Shown in pieces: positions 24,016-32,947 of a stretch of DNA of 57,832 bases. Origin of the DNA: an uncultured Pelagibacteraceae bacterium. Its GTDB lineage: Bacteria; Pseudomonadota; Alphaproteobacteria; Pelagibacterales; Pelagibacteraceae. Where the stretch lies: the NCBI GenBank assembly GCA_902615975.1, contig CACMRC010000003.1, forward strand, positions 1-57,832, written 5' to 3'. The notes under the pieces were generated by a model. That model made no database searches, was not told the origin of the DNA, and saw only the letters and a list, made by a program, of their open reading frames with translations. How positions within the stretch are numbered: the first letter of the stretch is position 1; each line of letters begins with the position of its first letter. A program made the position numbers and the translations under genes.

Positions 24016-25323
24016 CTAAAGGTTCTTATATATCGGAAATGACGAAGTTAAAGAAATAACTTCATTTTTTACTTCTTCTTCTATTTTACTATTATCTGAC
24101 GGGTTTTCAGATAAACCTTTTAAAGTTTTTGTGATTAATTCACCTACAGTTTTAAACTCACTTAATCCAAATCCTCGTGTTGTAGCTGCTTGTGTGCCTA
24201 ATCTAATACCTGAAGTAATCATGGGTTTTTCTGTATCAAAAGGAATACCATTTTTATTACACGTAATATTTGCTCTAGATAAACTTTCAGCTGCAAGATT
24301 ACCTTTTACATTATAAGGTCTTAAATCTACCAACATTAAATGCGTATCTGTTCCATCAGAGTATATTTTAAATCCATTATTTTTTAATGTCTCTGCAAGC
24401 ATTTTAGCGTTTGCTAAAACAGATTTAATATAATTTTGAAATTCTGGCTGTAAGGCCTCCAAAAATCCAGCAGCCTTAGCAGCAATGATATGCATCAAAG
24501 GTCCACCCTGATAACCAGGAAAAACTGCTGTATTAAATTTTTTAGCAAGATCCTCGTGATTAGTTAAAATTATACCACCTCTTGCACTTCTAAAAACTTT
24601 GTGTGTAGTTGATGTAACAACATGTGCATAGTCACAAGGATTAGGATAACCTTTACCTGCAACTAAACCAGAGAAGTGTGCCATATCAACCATTAAATAT
24701 GCTCCAACTTTATCTGCTATTTCTCTAAATCTCTTAAAGTCAATTACTCTAGAATAAGCACTTCCACCCGCAATTATTAGTTTAGGTTTATGTTCTAAAG
24801 CAAGTTTTTCAACATTATCATAGTCAATCAATTCTGACTCTTTATCAACATCATATCCTATTGCGTTGAACCATTTACCAGACATTGAAATTTTTAATCC
24901 GTGTGTAATATGACCACCTGAATTTAAACTCATACCCATAAATGTATCTCCAGGGCTTAACAAAGCTAAAAATACTGCGCCATTTGCTTGAGCCCCTGAA
25001 TGTGGTTGCGCGTTTGCAAATTTACAATTAAATAATTTTTTTAATCTTTCAATCGCTAGATTTTCTGCAACATCAACATGCTCACAACCATTGTAATATC
25101 TTTTACCAGGATACCCTTCTGCATACTTATTTGTTAAAACTGAGCCTTGTGCTTCTAATACTGCTTGAGAAACTATATTTTCAGAAGCGATTAGTTCTAT
25201 ATGCTGCTGTTGTCTGATTAATTCATCTTTAATAGCTTTATAAAGCTCTGGATCCTTTACTGACAAACTGTCTTCAAAGAAACTTTTATAACTATCGTTT
25301 AAATAATTTTTTTCACTAGACAT
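24016..25323 (-). CDS. glyA: Serine hydroxymethyltransferase
   Basis: A 435-residue PLP enzyme interconverting serine and glycine with tetrahydrofolate, the main source of one-carbon units. Seen are [76 protein letters not shown], the PLP Lys in [15 protein letters not shown], and [18 protein letters not shown] small variation is [10 protein letters not shown] for the common HKTLRGPRGG. It sits between rpiB (2 bp) and nrdR (3 bp). It connects with the sarcosine oxidase genes later in the window, which also feed folate one-carbon pools. Confidence 0.97.
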   Translation of the reverse strand: MSSEKNYLNDSYKSFFEDSLSVKDPELYKAIKDELIRQQQHIELIASENIVSQAVLEAQGSVLTNKYAEGYPGKRYYNGCEHVDVAENLAIERLKKLFNCKFANAQPHSGAQANGAVFLALLSPGDTFMGMSLNSGGHITHGLKISMSGKWFNAIGYDVDKESELIDYDNVEKLALEHKPKLIIAGGSAYSRVIDFKRFREIADKVGAYLMVDMAHFSGLVAGKGYPNPCDYAHVVTSTTHKVFRSARGGIILTNHEDLAKKFNTAVFPGYQGGPLMHIIAAKAAGFLEALQPEFQNYIKSVLANAKMLAETLKNNGFKIYSDGTDTHLMLVDLRPYNVKGNLAAESLSRANITCNKNGIPFDTEKPMITSGIRLGTQAATTRGFGLSEFKTVGELITKTLKGLSENPSDNSKIEEEVKNEVISLTSSFPIYKNL

Positions 25324-25325
25324 AT

Positions 25326-25751
25326 TTATATTTTTTTAACTCTTTTTAAGTGTCTACCACCATCAAATTTAGTATTTAAAAAAACACTTATAAACTTTAA
25401 AGCATTTTTTTTAGATATCAATCTTGAACCTAATGTAATGATGTTTGCATCATTATGCAATCTGGATAATTTTGTTGATTTTAGATTAAAACATTGTGCT
25501 GCACGCACATTTTTATGCTTATTTGCCGCAATATTCATACCAGTCCCAGAACCACACACTAAAATACCAACATTTCTCTTATTAAGTTTAACTTTTTTTG
25601 CAACTTTATGTGCATAGTCAGGATAATCAACACTACTATTGTCTTTAGGACCAAGGTCCTCAAATTTTACTTTTTTATTTTTTAAATAATCTTTGATTGA
25701 CTCTTTTAATTTAAATCCAGCGTGATCTGATGAAATAAATATTTTTTTCAA
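25326..25751 (-). CDS. rpiB: Ribose-5-phosphate isomerase B
   Basis: A 141-residue isomerase of the RpiB/LacA family, interconverting ribose-5-P and ribulose-5-P. The motifs are [18 protein letters not shown] with the phosphate-binding Asp-His, [15 protein letters not shown], the catalytic Cys in [25 protein letters not shown], and [17 protein letters not shown]. The ending [13 protein letters not shown] is typical. It is followed by glyA, and together rpiB-glyA-nrdR is a conserved alphaproteobacterial string. It starts 1 bp after the stop of the hydroxylase gene. Confidence 0.96.
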   Translation of the reverse strand: MKKIFISSDHAGFKLKESIKDYLKNKKVKFEDLGPKDNSSVDYPDYAHKVAKKVKLNKRNVGILVCGSGTGMNIAANKHKNVRAAQCFNLKSTKLSRLHNDANIITLGSRLISKKNALKFISVFLNTKFDGGRHLKRVKKI

Positions 25752-25752
25752 A

Positions 25753-26394
25753 TTAATTAAATTTGTAATCTAAAACACAAGCAACTAAATGTATTCTATT
25801 CTCTTCACCACCATTAAATGCATTGTGATATTTCGTATTATTTGTAACCCATACTGACCCATCAGCAGGCATGTGCTTTGCAACATTATCAATTACCATG
25901 ATACAGCCAGGGTTAGTAATTATAGGTATATGTAATCTTGGCTCAGGATCTCTATGCCAACTCAAAGTTGATCTTGGTTCTTTTAAAAGAATTCTAACTC
26001 TTCCTAATTTATATTTAGATGACAGAGCATCGTATACTTCTTTGAAATAAGTATTCTCATAATCTTTTATAAATTCTGAATATTGTGTCTCATCAAGAGA
26101 TTCATCTCTAACTACTTCATTTCCTGATTTATCAGGTTTTGTCCAATATACTCCACGAGCTTTGTTACCTTTAATTGAATCTGGATCACCCGGTATTTGG
26201 GTTAATGATATAGCTCCAAAGTGAGTAACACCTGCATCTTCAAATTTTTTAATCTTAACTATTTGATGATAAGCTTCTTGCAACTTTTCTATATCAAACT
26301 TAATTTCTTGTTTCTGGAAATCGCTAAAGTCTAAAATTCTATCTTTCTTTTTGACATTTAGGTCTATAACTTTTGAATTTTCTGTCGCCATCAT
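25753..26394 (-). CDS. Aspartyl/asparaginyl beta-hydroxylase-like 2OG-Fe(II) dioxygenase
   Basis: A 213-residue protein with the iron facial triad of 2-oxoglutarate dioxygenases: H-x-D in TLSWHRDPEPRLHIPIIT and the distal His in NTKYHNAFNGGEENRIHLVA, where the Arg would bind 2-oxoglutarate. This layout (WHxD, LHIPI, then a late H and R) matches the aspartyl/asparaginyl hydroxylase family. The substrate is unknown; it could be a protein side chain or a free amino acid. The N-terminal 70 residues look specific. It is the first gene of the rpiB-glyA-nrdR-rib string and diverges from hemB across 70 bp. Two tandem ATG codons (26394, 26391) compete as start. Confidence 0.78.
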   Translation of the reverse strand: MMATENSKVIDLNVKKKDRILDFSDFQKQEIKFDIEKLQEAYHQIVKIKKFEDAGVTHFGAISLTQIPGDPDSIKGNKARGVYWTKPDKSGNEVVRDESLDETQYSEFIKDYENTYFKEVYDALSSKYKLGRVRILLKEPRSTLSWHRDPEPRLHIPIITNPGCIMVIDNVAKHMPADGSVWVTNNTKYHNAFNGGEENRIHLVACVLDYKFN

Positions 26395-26464
26395 GATTGC
26401 TTTCTACCCTTTTTTTTGTATATGTGTATATTACATTTGTCGCAATATAAAAGTAAATTAAAAC

Positions 26465-27454
26465 ATGATTATTGGTAAATATCCGAGTCTTAGACTTAGA
26501 AGAAATAGAAAAGAATCTTGGTCAAGAAGACTGATTCAAGAAAATACCTTAAGTCCAAATGACTTTATATTACCTATTTTTTTAATTGAAGGTTCAAATA
26601 AACGTCAAGAGATTTCATCGATGCCGGGCGTGTACAGATATACAATTAATAGATTGAGTCAAATAGTGGATAGAGCCATAAAAAAAAAGATACCAATGGT
26701 TGCACTTTTTCCAAAAACCCAAAATGTACATAAAGATGAATTGGGAACAGAATCACTTAATGAAAAAAATTTAGTTTGTAGAGCAATTAAAGAAATTAAA
26801 AAAAAATACAAAAATCAAATAGGTATAATGTGTGACGTAGCATTAGATCCCTATACATCACATGGTCATGACGGTTTAATTAAATCTAACACTATTCTAA
26901 ACGACGAAACTATAGAGGTGCTGATTAATCAATCGTTACTTCAGGCAGAGATGGGTTGTGATGTCATTGCCCCATCAGACATGATGGATGGCAGAATAGG
27001 AAAAATAAGAAAAGCTTTAGATAAAAATAAATTCCAAAACGTTCAAATATTATCTTATGCTGCAAAATACGCTTCAAGCTTTTACGGACCTTTTAGAGAT
27101 GCTGTTGGATCTAAAGGTTCATTAAAGGGAGATAAAAAAACCTATCAGATGGATTACAAGAATTCTGATGAAGCTTTAAGGGAAGTTGCTTTAGATATTA
27201 AAGAAGGTGCTGATATGGTAATGGTTAAACCAGGTATGCCCTATTTAGATATTATAAAATCTATAAAAGAAAAATTTAAATTACCAGTTTTTGCTTATCA
27301 GGTATCAGGAGAGTATAGTTTGATTGAAACAGCTATAAAGAAAAAATTAATTAATAAAGATGCTGTATACGAAAGCTTAGTTGCTTTTAAAAGAGCTGGA
27401 GCCAATGCTATAGTAAGTTATTACGCTGATAAAATTGATAAAATAATAAAATAA
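26465..27454 (+). CDS. hemB: Delta-aminolevulinic acid dehydratase (porphobilinogen synthase)
   Basis: A 329-residue enzyme joining two 5-aminolevulinates into porphobilinogen for heme. The N-terminal arm has RLRRNRKESWSRRLIQEN. The metal-site segment is CDVALDPYTSHGHDG: aspartates where zinc enzymes have a cysteine triad, so the Mg-dependent class is expected. The first Schiff-base Lys is in ILSYAAKYASSFYGPFRDA, and the second in MVMVKPGMPYLDII. SPSDMMDG is read here as APSDMMDGRIG. It is a single plus-strand gene whose stop codon abuts the recO stop on the other strand. Confidence 0.96.
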   Translation: MIIGKYPSLRLRRNRKESWSRRLIQENTLSPNDFILPIFLIEGSNKRQEISSMPGVYRYTINRLSQIVDRAIKKKIPMVALFPKTQNVHKDELGTESLNEKNLVCRAIKEIKKKYKNQIGIMCDVALDPYTSHGHDGLIKSNTILNDETIEVLINQSLLQAEMGCDVIAPSDMMDGRIGKIRKALDKNKFQNVQILSYAAKYASSFYGPFRDAVGSKGSLKGDKKTYQMDYKNSDEALREVALDIKEGADMVMVKPGMPYLDIIKSIKEKFKLPVFAYQVSGEYSLIETAIKKKLINKDAVYESLVAFKRAGANAIVSYYADKIDKIIK

Positions 27455-28135
27455 TTATTTTAAGGTATTTAAAAATAACAACCTGCTATTTGGATAATTT
27501 AAATTATTTGGTCTTAATATGGTTTTGTCCAAATAATCACTTACCAATTTTAAACCGTTCAATAAAGTACCGAGATCATTAACTTCTATATCTTTTTCAA
27601 TCAAAAAATTAGGTACATATTTTTTTTCGTTTAAAGTGCTAGCATAATATACAGTTTTGTTACCTTCTAAATCTTTTTCAACTAAATTTTCAAGAGCCAA
27701 GTCATATCCTAATATTTTAAGTAGCTCCAATTCCCAAAATATATATTTTTTCAGCCAATCTTTTTCTTTTAAAATTAAAAATAAGTTTTGAATTATAAAA
27801 TAAACTTTATCATTAGATTGAGATTCTGCAGTTAATATTTTGATCAAATTCATGGCAGATGTAATACAGGATAACTTTTGTTTGTGATCAAAATATAATG
27901 GGGTATAGGCATTTAAAATTTCAATTTTAAAATAACCTATCCTGTTTTCATTTTTAGAATTGTAATTAACATGGAGTTTATTACCAACTTGAAGATAATT
28001 TTTAATTTTTTTTGAAGTACCGCCAAATATAATTCCGGATATCTTTCCTTTATCTTTTGTGAATAATTCTGCAATTAATGAATTTTCATTATATCTAGTT
28101 TTACTTATTAAAAATCCTTCGTCTGACCAATTCAT
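27455..28135 (-). CDS. recO: DNA repair protein RecO
   Basis: A 226-residue RecO, which anneals SSB-coated DNA and loads RecA. The N-terminal OB-fold region reads WSDEGFLISKTRYNENSLIAELFTKDKG, quoted here only in part (DEGFLISKTRYNE and FTKDKGKISGIIFGG). The helical C-terminal domain contains FWELELLKILGYDLAL, the best family marker. The zinc-finger cysteines of many RecO proteins are missing. It overlaps rnc by 4 bp. In most proteobacteria era lies between rnc and recO; there is no room for it here. Confidence 0.92.
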   Translation of the reverse strand: MNWSDEGFLISKTRYNENSLIAELFTKDKGKISGIIFGGTSKKIKNYLQVGNKLHVNYNSKNENRIGYFKIEILNAYTPLYFDHKQKLSCITSAMNLIKILTAESQSNDKVYFIIQNLFLILKEKDWLKKYIFWELELLKILGYDLALENLVEKDLEGNKTVYYASTLNEKKYVPNFLIEKDIEVNDLGTLLNGLKLVSDYLDKTILRPNNLNYPNSRLLFLNTLK

Positions 28136-28800
28136 TTTTTATTTATATTTTTTAAACATTCTATTGCAGCATTTTGTTCAGCATCTTTCTTTGATTTCCC
28201 TGTAGCTATAAAATATTTTGTATTGGGCAATTTTACTCCAACTTTAAATATAGGTTTGTGTCTTGGACCTGTATTTGAAATTAATTTATAAGTAGGTAGT
28301 TTTTTAAAGTTTTTTAAAGTTAGTTCCTGTAACTTTGTTTTTGCATCTATTTCTGTAACTACACTTTTTTCAATATGATCTTGCCACAATTTTAAAATTG
28401 TTTTTTCAACAATTGTAAAACCTTTATCAAGATAAATAGCACCAACTAATGCTTCACAGCTATCAGATATAATTTTGTCCTCAATTTTTATTTTTTTATT
28501 GTTGGGGTTAAATGTTTTAACGTAACTAGCTAAATTGATTTTTTTTGCTATATCCAAACAAGTTTTTTTATTCACTAACGATGCAAATTTTTTATCAAGA
28601 ATACCTTCTTTTTCTTCAGGATAAATTTCTAAAAGCTTTTTTGCTATTACCAAGCCTAGAACTCTATCACCCAGAAACTCTATCTTTTCATTATTTTCAT
28701 TTGGATTAAAGCTTTTATGTGTGAGTGCTTGAATAAGTAGATCTTTATTTTTAAATTTTATGTCAATTTTTTTTTCTAAACTCTGATAGTTAATTTTCAT
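28132..28800 (-). CDS. rnc: Ribonuclease III
   Basis: A 222-residue dsRNA endonuclease for rRNA processing. The catalytic signature is NEKIEFLGDRVLGLVIAK, with the acidic Glu/Asp residues. KFASLVNKKTCLDIAK, ISDSCEALVGAIYLDKG (second metal-binding Asp/Glu) and a C-terminal dsRNA-binding domain, from about residue 150 (KTKLQELTLKNFKKLPTYKL to GKSKKDAEQNAAIECLKN), complete it. It overlaps lepB by one base upstream and recO by four downstream. Confidence 0.96.
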   Translation of the reverse strand: MKINYQSLEKKIDIKFKNKDLLIQALTHKSFNPNENNEKIEFLGDRVLGLVIAKKLLEIYPEEKEGILDKKFASLVNKKTCLDIAKKINLASYVKTFNPNNKKIKIEDKIISDSCEALVGAIYLDKGFTIVEKTILKLWQDHIEKSVVTEIDAKTKLQELTLKNFKKLPTYKLISNTGPRHKPIFKVGVKLPNTKYFIATGKSKKDAEQNAAIECLKNINKK

Positions 28801-29537
28801 TAATTAATTTTATTAAATGTTCTATTAAATCTTATTGACTTATGCCATTTCCAAAATTCTATAAAACTTCCTATTTTTTTATCAGAAGAAAAAAATATAA
28901 ATTGAGCTTTTCCTACTAAATTATCTTTATGCACATACCCTACACTAGTTAAGTACCTGCTATCTTTAGAACAATCTCTGTTATCCCCTAAAAAAAAATA
29001 ATGATCCTTTGGGACAGTAAACACGTCGGAATTTTGATAGGTATAATCTTTTAGATAAACAGTATGAAACTTTTTTCCATTTGAAAGCTTTTCCTCAAAC
29101 CTATAAACATCAATACTTTTGTCTCCGCAGAAAATAGTGGTTTTGTTATTAATTTTAGATTTAATAATTTCAGAAGTATTTAAATATAAATTAGAGTCTA
29201 TAAATTGAATTTTATCACCAGGTAGGCCAATCAGTCTTTTAATATAATCTGTTCGATTATCTGCTGGTGTTTTAAATACTATTACATCACCTCTTTCTGG
29301 GCTGCTAAACATAATTCTTTTGTTTAAAATTGGAGGGCTAAAAGGAAATGAATGCTTGCTATATCCATAGGTATATTTTGTTACAAACAATCGATCACCT
29401 ACTAATAAAGTTGGTTCCATGGATGATGATGGAATGTAAAATGGTTGTACTAAAAGCGATCTAATTATAACTGCAATTATTAATGCATAAATTAAAGTTT
29501 TTATATTTTCAGAAAAAAAATTTTTATCTAATTTCAT
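28800..29537 (-). CDS. lepB: Signal peptidase I
   Basis: A 245-residue inner-membrane protease that removes signal peptides. One N-terminal transmembrane helix (about 12-32) precedes box B with the nucleophile, FYIPSSSMEPTLLVGDRLFV. The general-base Lys is in DYIKRLIGLPGDKI, and box E is FFLGDNRDCSKDSR. It carries a single membrane anchor, usual for alphaproteobacteria. It overlaps acpS and rnc by one base each. It would process the exported proteins seen here (Slt, the small exported protein and others); lipoproteins use a different peptidase. Confidence 0.96.
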   Translation of the reverse strand: MKLDKNFFSENIKTLIYALIIAVIIRSLLVQPFYIPSSSMEPTLLVGDRLFVTKYTYGYSKHSFPFSPPILNKRIMFSSPERGDVIVFKTPADNRTDYIKRLIGLPGDKIQFIDSNLYLNTSEIIKSKINNKTTIFCGDKSIDVYRFEEKLSNGKKFHTVYLKDYTYQNSDVFTVPKDHYFFLGDNRDCSKDSRYLTSVGYVHKDNLVGKAQFIFFSSDKKIGSFIEFWKWHKSIRFNRTFNKIN

Positions 29538-29920
29538 TATGATTGAATAATTGCAAATGCTGTTGAATAATTTTTTTCATCTGAAATTGATAGAAAACAT
29601 TTAAAATTTTTGATTTTAAAGTTCTTTTGAATGATTTTTCTAATTTTTTTATTTTTAACATAATATGGCTTTCCATTTTTGTTATTAACAACTTCTATAT
29701 CTTTAAAATTTAAATTCATACGAAAACCTATACCAAGAGCTTTAGAAAATGCTTCTTTTGCAGCAAATCTCTTAGAAAAATAAGCTACCTTATTGTTTAC
29801 AGTATTAGATTGTTTTAATTCTTTAGATGAGTAAATTCTTTTTTTAAATAAAGGATTTTTAATCGATTTTTGAATTCTTTTATTTTCAACAATATCAACA
29901 CCAATTCCTAGAATTTTCAT
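29537..29920 (-). CDS. acpS: Holo-[acyl-carrier-protein] synthase
   Basis: A 127-residue enzyme that transfers 4'-phosphopantetheine from CoA to apo-ACP. The Mg-binding start is ILGIGVDIVENKRIQ, and the second motif is YFSKRFAAKEAFSKALGIG (W/F-x-x-KE-A-x-x-K). The NNKNGKPYYV segment and SISDEKNYSTAFAI near the end are also characteristic. It lies directly between pdxJ (no spacer) and lepB (1 bp overlap), an order typical of alphaproteobacteria. Confidence 0.95.
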   Translation of the reverse strand: MKILGIGVDIVENKRIQKSIKNPLFKKRIYSSKELKQSNTVNNKVAYFSKRFAAKEAFSKALGIGFRMNLNFKDIEVVNNKNGKPYYVKNKKIRKIIQKNFKIKNFKCFLSISDEKNYSTAFAIIQS

Positions 29921-30640
29921 TTATTTTTTTATAATTTTTTTAAAGTTTTTAATTACTTTTGAAAGTCCATCAAATATTGACTCTCCAATTATAAAATGTC
30001 CAATATTATACTCCTCAATATCTATTATTTTTGTTAACATATTGGTGGTTTTATAGTCTAAACCATGACCAGCATGGACTTCTATATTTAAACTTGATGC
30101 TAATTGAGCACTTTTTTTAATTCTGTTTAATTCACTAGAATAATTTTTTTTTGATTTAACTAAGTTTGCTAGTTTTCCTGTATGTATTTCAATACAATCA
30201 GCATTTAATTTTTTAGCAAGTTTAATATCATTAGGAGCAGGATTAATAAATAAACTTGTTCTTATCTTTGCTTTTTTAAATTTTTTAATTATTTTCCTTA
30301 ATTTGTTAAGATTGTTTTTTATATTTAAACCTCCCTCAGTAGTAATTTCTTTTCTATTTTCTGGAACTAAACAAATAAAATTTGGTTTTATCTTAAGTGC
30401 TTTATTAACAATTTTTTTATTCATAGAAATTTCAAGGTTTACAAAAACATTTTTTAAACCACATATTTTTTTGGCATCGATATCATTTATATGTCTTCTA
30501 TCTTCTCTTAAATGAATTGTTACAGAATCAGCTCCATAACTAATAACTTTTTTTGCCGCATATATTGGATCTGGATGTTTCTCTCCACGAGCGTTTCGTA
30601 AAGTTGCAATATGATCTATATTTACACCTAACCTTTTCAC
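29921..30640 (-). CDS. pdxJ: Pyridoxine 5'-phosphate synthase
   Basis: A 239-residue TIM-barrel enzyme that makes pyridoxine 5'-phosphate from deoxyxylulose-5-P and aminoacetone-phosphate derivatives. Diagnostic parts are LGVNIDHIATLRNARGEKHP, GADSVTIHLREDRRHI with the phosphate-binding residues, NLEISMNKKI, CLVPENRKEITTEGGLN, and EVHAGHGLDYKTTNML. Its presence shows that the cell makes vitamin B6 by the DXP-dependent route. It overlaps pyrE by 4 bp and its stop is followed at once by acpS. Confidence 0.96.
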   Translation of the reverse strand: MKRLGVNIDHIATLRNARGEKHPDPIYAAKKVISYGADSVTIHLREDRRHINDIDAKKICGLKNVFVNLEISMNKKIVNKALKIKPNFICLVPENRKEITTEGGLNIKNNLNKLRKIIKKFKKAKIRTSLFINPAPNDIKLAKKLNADCIEIHTGKLANLVKSKKNYSSELNRIKKSAQLASSLNIEVHAGHGLDYKTTNMLTKIIDIEEYNIGHFIIGESIFDGLSKVIKNFKKIIKK

Positions 30641-31224
30641 TTAATAAATCTGCTTCCTGGTGTTGTTACTGGTATTGATTTAAGTTCTGGTGGCAATTTA
30701 TTTGCTCTAAAAGTTGGAACATCGATTTTTAGATGTGATGCTATTCCAGTTTTTATTTTTAAAGATTTTTTGGTTGATCGATCAATTATAGATGCAAATC
30801 CAACTAATTTTGCTTTTGATTTTTTAATTAACTTTACACACTCTAAACTTGATTTTCCTGTAGTAATTACATCTTCTACAATTAAAACTCTTGCACCTTT
30901 TTTAATATTGAAACCTCTTCTAAGAGTAAATTTGCCATTTACCCTTTCACAAAAAATTGTTTCTTTTTTTAGCAATTTACCTATTTCATATCCTATAATC
31001 ACTCCCCCCATTGCAGGAGCTAGTATTAAATCAATTTCTTTAAATTTTTTTTTAATTTTATTTGCTAAAGATTTACAAATTTTATCAGCTAAATTAGGGA
31101 AACTTAAAAGTTTTGCACACTGAATATATTTTGAAGAATGTAGACCTGAGGATAGAACAAAGTGACCTTCTAATAATGCATTAGTTTTTTTTAAAATATT
31201 TAAGGATTTTTTGTGTGAAAGCAT
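30637..31224 (-). CDS. pyrE: Orotate phosphoribosyltransferase
   Basis: A 195-residue type I phosphoribosyltransferase converting orotate and PRPP to orotidine monophosphate. Recognised by ALLEGHFVLSSGLHSSKYIQ, LAPAMGGVIIGYEIG, FCERVNGKFTLRRGF and the PRPP loop RVLIVEDVITTGKSSLECV. The C-terminal LPPELKSIPVTTPGSRF is typical of this bacterial group. The ATG lies 44 bp inside the rsh 3' end, on the same strand. That is long for an overlap, but no later start codon fits the conserved N-terminus. Confidence 0.95.
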   Translation of the reverse strand: MLSHKKSLNILKKTNALLEGHFVLSSGLHSSKYIQCAKLLSFPNLADKICKSLANKIKKKFKEIDLILAPAMGGVIIGYEIGKLLKKETIFCERVNGKFTLRRGFNIKKGARVLIVEDVITTGKSSLECVKLIKKSKAKLVGFASIIDRSTKKSLKIKTGIASHLKIDVPTFRANKLPPELKSIPVTTPGSRFIK

Positions 31225-32926
31225 TTCTTTTTTCTTCGTGTCTAATTATCTTAAATTTTATACTCTTTTGTTTTAGCTCTGCAATAAAATTAGTAAAATT
31301 TTTAAGGTTTCTAATAATTAATTTAAATTTAAAATTAATATAATTGGGATTTTTACCAACCATTTCTAAGCTTGATATATTTAATTTATGACTTCCAATT
31401 AGTGAACTTATATCTCCTAACTGACCTGGCTTATCAGGTAATGACATCCAAAGTGTAGTATTATATTTTTTCGTTTTTTCCTCTTTTTGCTCTCCTTTAT
31501 CGTGCCAATATCTTCTTATTGCTGCTCTAGCTTTTCCTGTTTTTGTTGTTGGTATCCAATGAAGTGACGGTGAATTATTTTTTGATGTTATAATTTTAAC
31601 ACGATCACCATTTCTTAAAATAGTTTGTAGTTCGTTTTTGTTTCCGTTAATTTCACAACCAACTGCTGAATTACCAATTTTAGTATGAACAGCATATGCA
31701 AAATCTATAGCTGTTGCGTCTTTAGGTAATTTTATTACTGAACCTTTTGGTGTGAAACAAAAAACGTTTTCTTGAAACATTTGTAGTTTTGTATACTCAT
31801 AAGAGTCCTCAGGGTTTTCATTTTTTTCTATAATCTCCACAAGATCTTTTAACCAATCATACTCCTTCCAGCTTAAAGAATTAAATTTTTCAGAAGATTT
31901 ATACTGCCAATGAGATGCGACACCTCTTTCTGCAAATTCATGCATTTCGTGTGTTCTAATTTGAATTTCTATTGGTTTTTTATTTGAACCAATTACAGAA
32001 GTATGAATAGATTTGTAACCATTGATTTTTGGAGATGAAATGTAGTCTTTAAATTTTCCTGGTATGCAATTCCATTTTTTATGAAAAATACCAAGAGTTT
32101 TGTAACAATCGTCTACATTTTTTAATATTATCCTAAATCCAATAATATCTGTTATTTGCTCAAGTGAAACTCTTTTTTTTTGGACTTTTCTCCAAATTGA
32201 AAAAGGTGTTTTTTCTCTACCATGAATCTCGGCATTAATTTCATTATCGTTCAAGATTTCACTTAACTCAAAAGATTGTTCTTCAAATAAATCTTTTCTA
32301 TCTAATTTAATTTCATCAAGTCTTTTTTTAATTAATTTTCTTGCATCATTATTTAAAATTTCAAAAGACAAATCTTCCAATTCGTCTCTTATTCTATGCA
32401 TGCCCATTCTATCGGCTAATGGCGCATAAATTTCCATGGTTTCTTGAGCTATCCTTTTTCTTTTATCCTCTTTTGTAATCGCTTTGATGGTCCTCATGTT
32501 ATGTAGACGATCAGCAATTTTGACTAACAGCACTCTGATGTCTTTTGATGTTGCTAAAATTAATTTTCTGAAATTCTCAACTTTGGAATTAGCTCCAGCT
32601 GAATTTTCAAATGCTGAAATTTTAGTTACACCATCAACTAAATCAGCAACCTCATCTCCAAATTCTTGTTTTATAGTTTCATAAGTTGCAAAAGTATCTT
32701 CTATAGTGTCATGTAATAGACCTGTTGTAATTGTAGCGCTATCTAATTTTAATTCAGTTAGAATATTTGCAACCTCAATTGGGTGAACAGAATAAGGATC
32801 ACCCGATGCTCTTTTTTGACTCTTGTGTGCATTAACAGCAAAATTATATGCTTTATCCAATTTTTCAGGATTTAGAAATTTATTATAATTCTTAACTTTA
32901 TTTATAAGTTCATTTGAATTAAGCAT
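31181..32926 (-). CDS. RelA/SpoT-family (p)ppGpp synthetase/hydrolase, shortened
   Basis: A 581-residue stringent-response enzyme. Domains in order: HD hydrolase (about 20-170, with HPIEVANIL, GLLHDTIEDT and ADRLHNMRTI), synthetase (about 230-350, with GREKTPFSIWRKVQKK, DIIGFRIIL and FKDYISSPKINGYKSIHTSV), TGS (about 385-450, VFCFTPKGSVIKLPKDATAIDF in part), and a C-terminal ACT (about 490-565, SLPDKPGQLGDISSLIG). Only about 25 residues separate TARAAIRRY-type residues at the TGS end from the ACT domain, so the helical and zinc-finger domains of normal long RSH proteins (about 700-750 residues) are missing. It is probably the only RSH and bifunctional. Confidence 0.94.
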   Translation of the reverse strand: MLNSNELINKVKNYNKFLNPEKLDKAYNFAVNAHKSQKRASGDPYSVHPIEVANILTELKLDSATITTGLLHDTIEDTFATYETIKQEFGDEVADLVDGVTKISAFENSAGANSKVENFRKLILATSKDIRVLLVKIADRLHNMRTIKAITKEDKRKRIAQETMEIYAPLADRMGMHRIRDELEDLSFEILNNDARKLIKKRLDEIKLDRKDLFEEQSFELSEILNDNEINAEIHGREKTPFSIWRKVQKKRVSLEQITDIIGFRIILKNVDDCYKTLGIFHKKWNCIPGKFKDYISSPKINGYKSIHTSVIGSNKKPIEIQIRTHEMHEFAERGVASHWQYKSSEKFNSLSWKEYDWLKDLVEIIEKNENPEDSYEYTKLQMFQENVFCFTPKGSVIKLPKDATAIDFAYAVHTKIGNSAVGCEINGNKNELQTILRNGDRVKIITSKNNSPSLHWIPTTKTGKARAAIRRYWHDKGEQKEEKTKKYNTTLWMSLPDKPGQLGDISSLIGSHKLNISSLEMVGKNPNYINFKFKLIIRNLKNFTNFIAELKQKSIKFKIIRHEEKRNAFTQKILKYFKKN

Positions 32927-32947
32927 AAATCATATTATACCACTAAA

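Noticed and set aside
30770..31123. Open frame of 117 codons on plus inside pyrE
   Set aside because: Antisense to conserved pyrE codons; no motif and no ribosome binding site.
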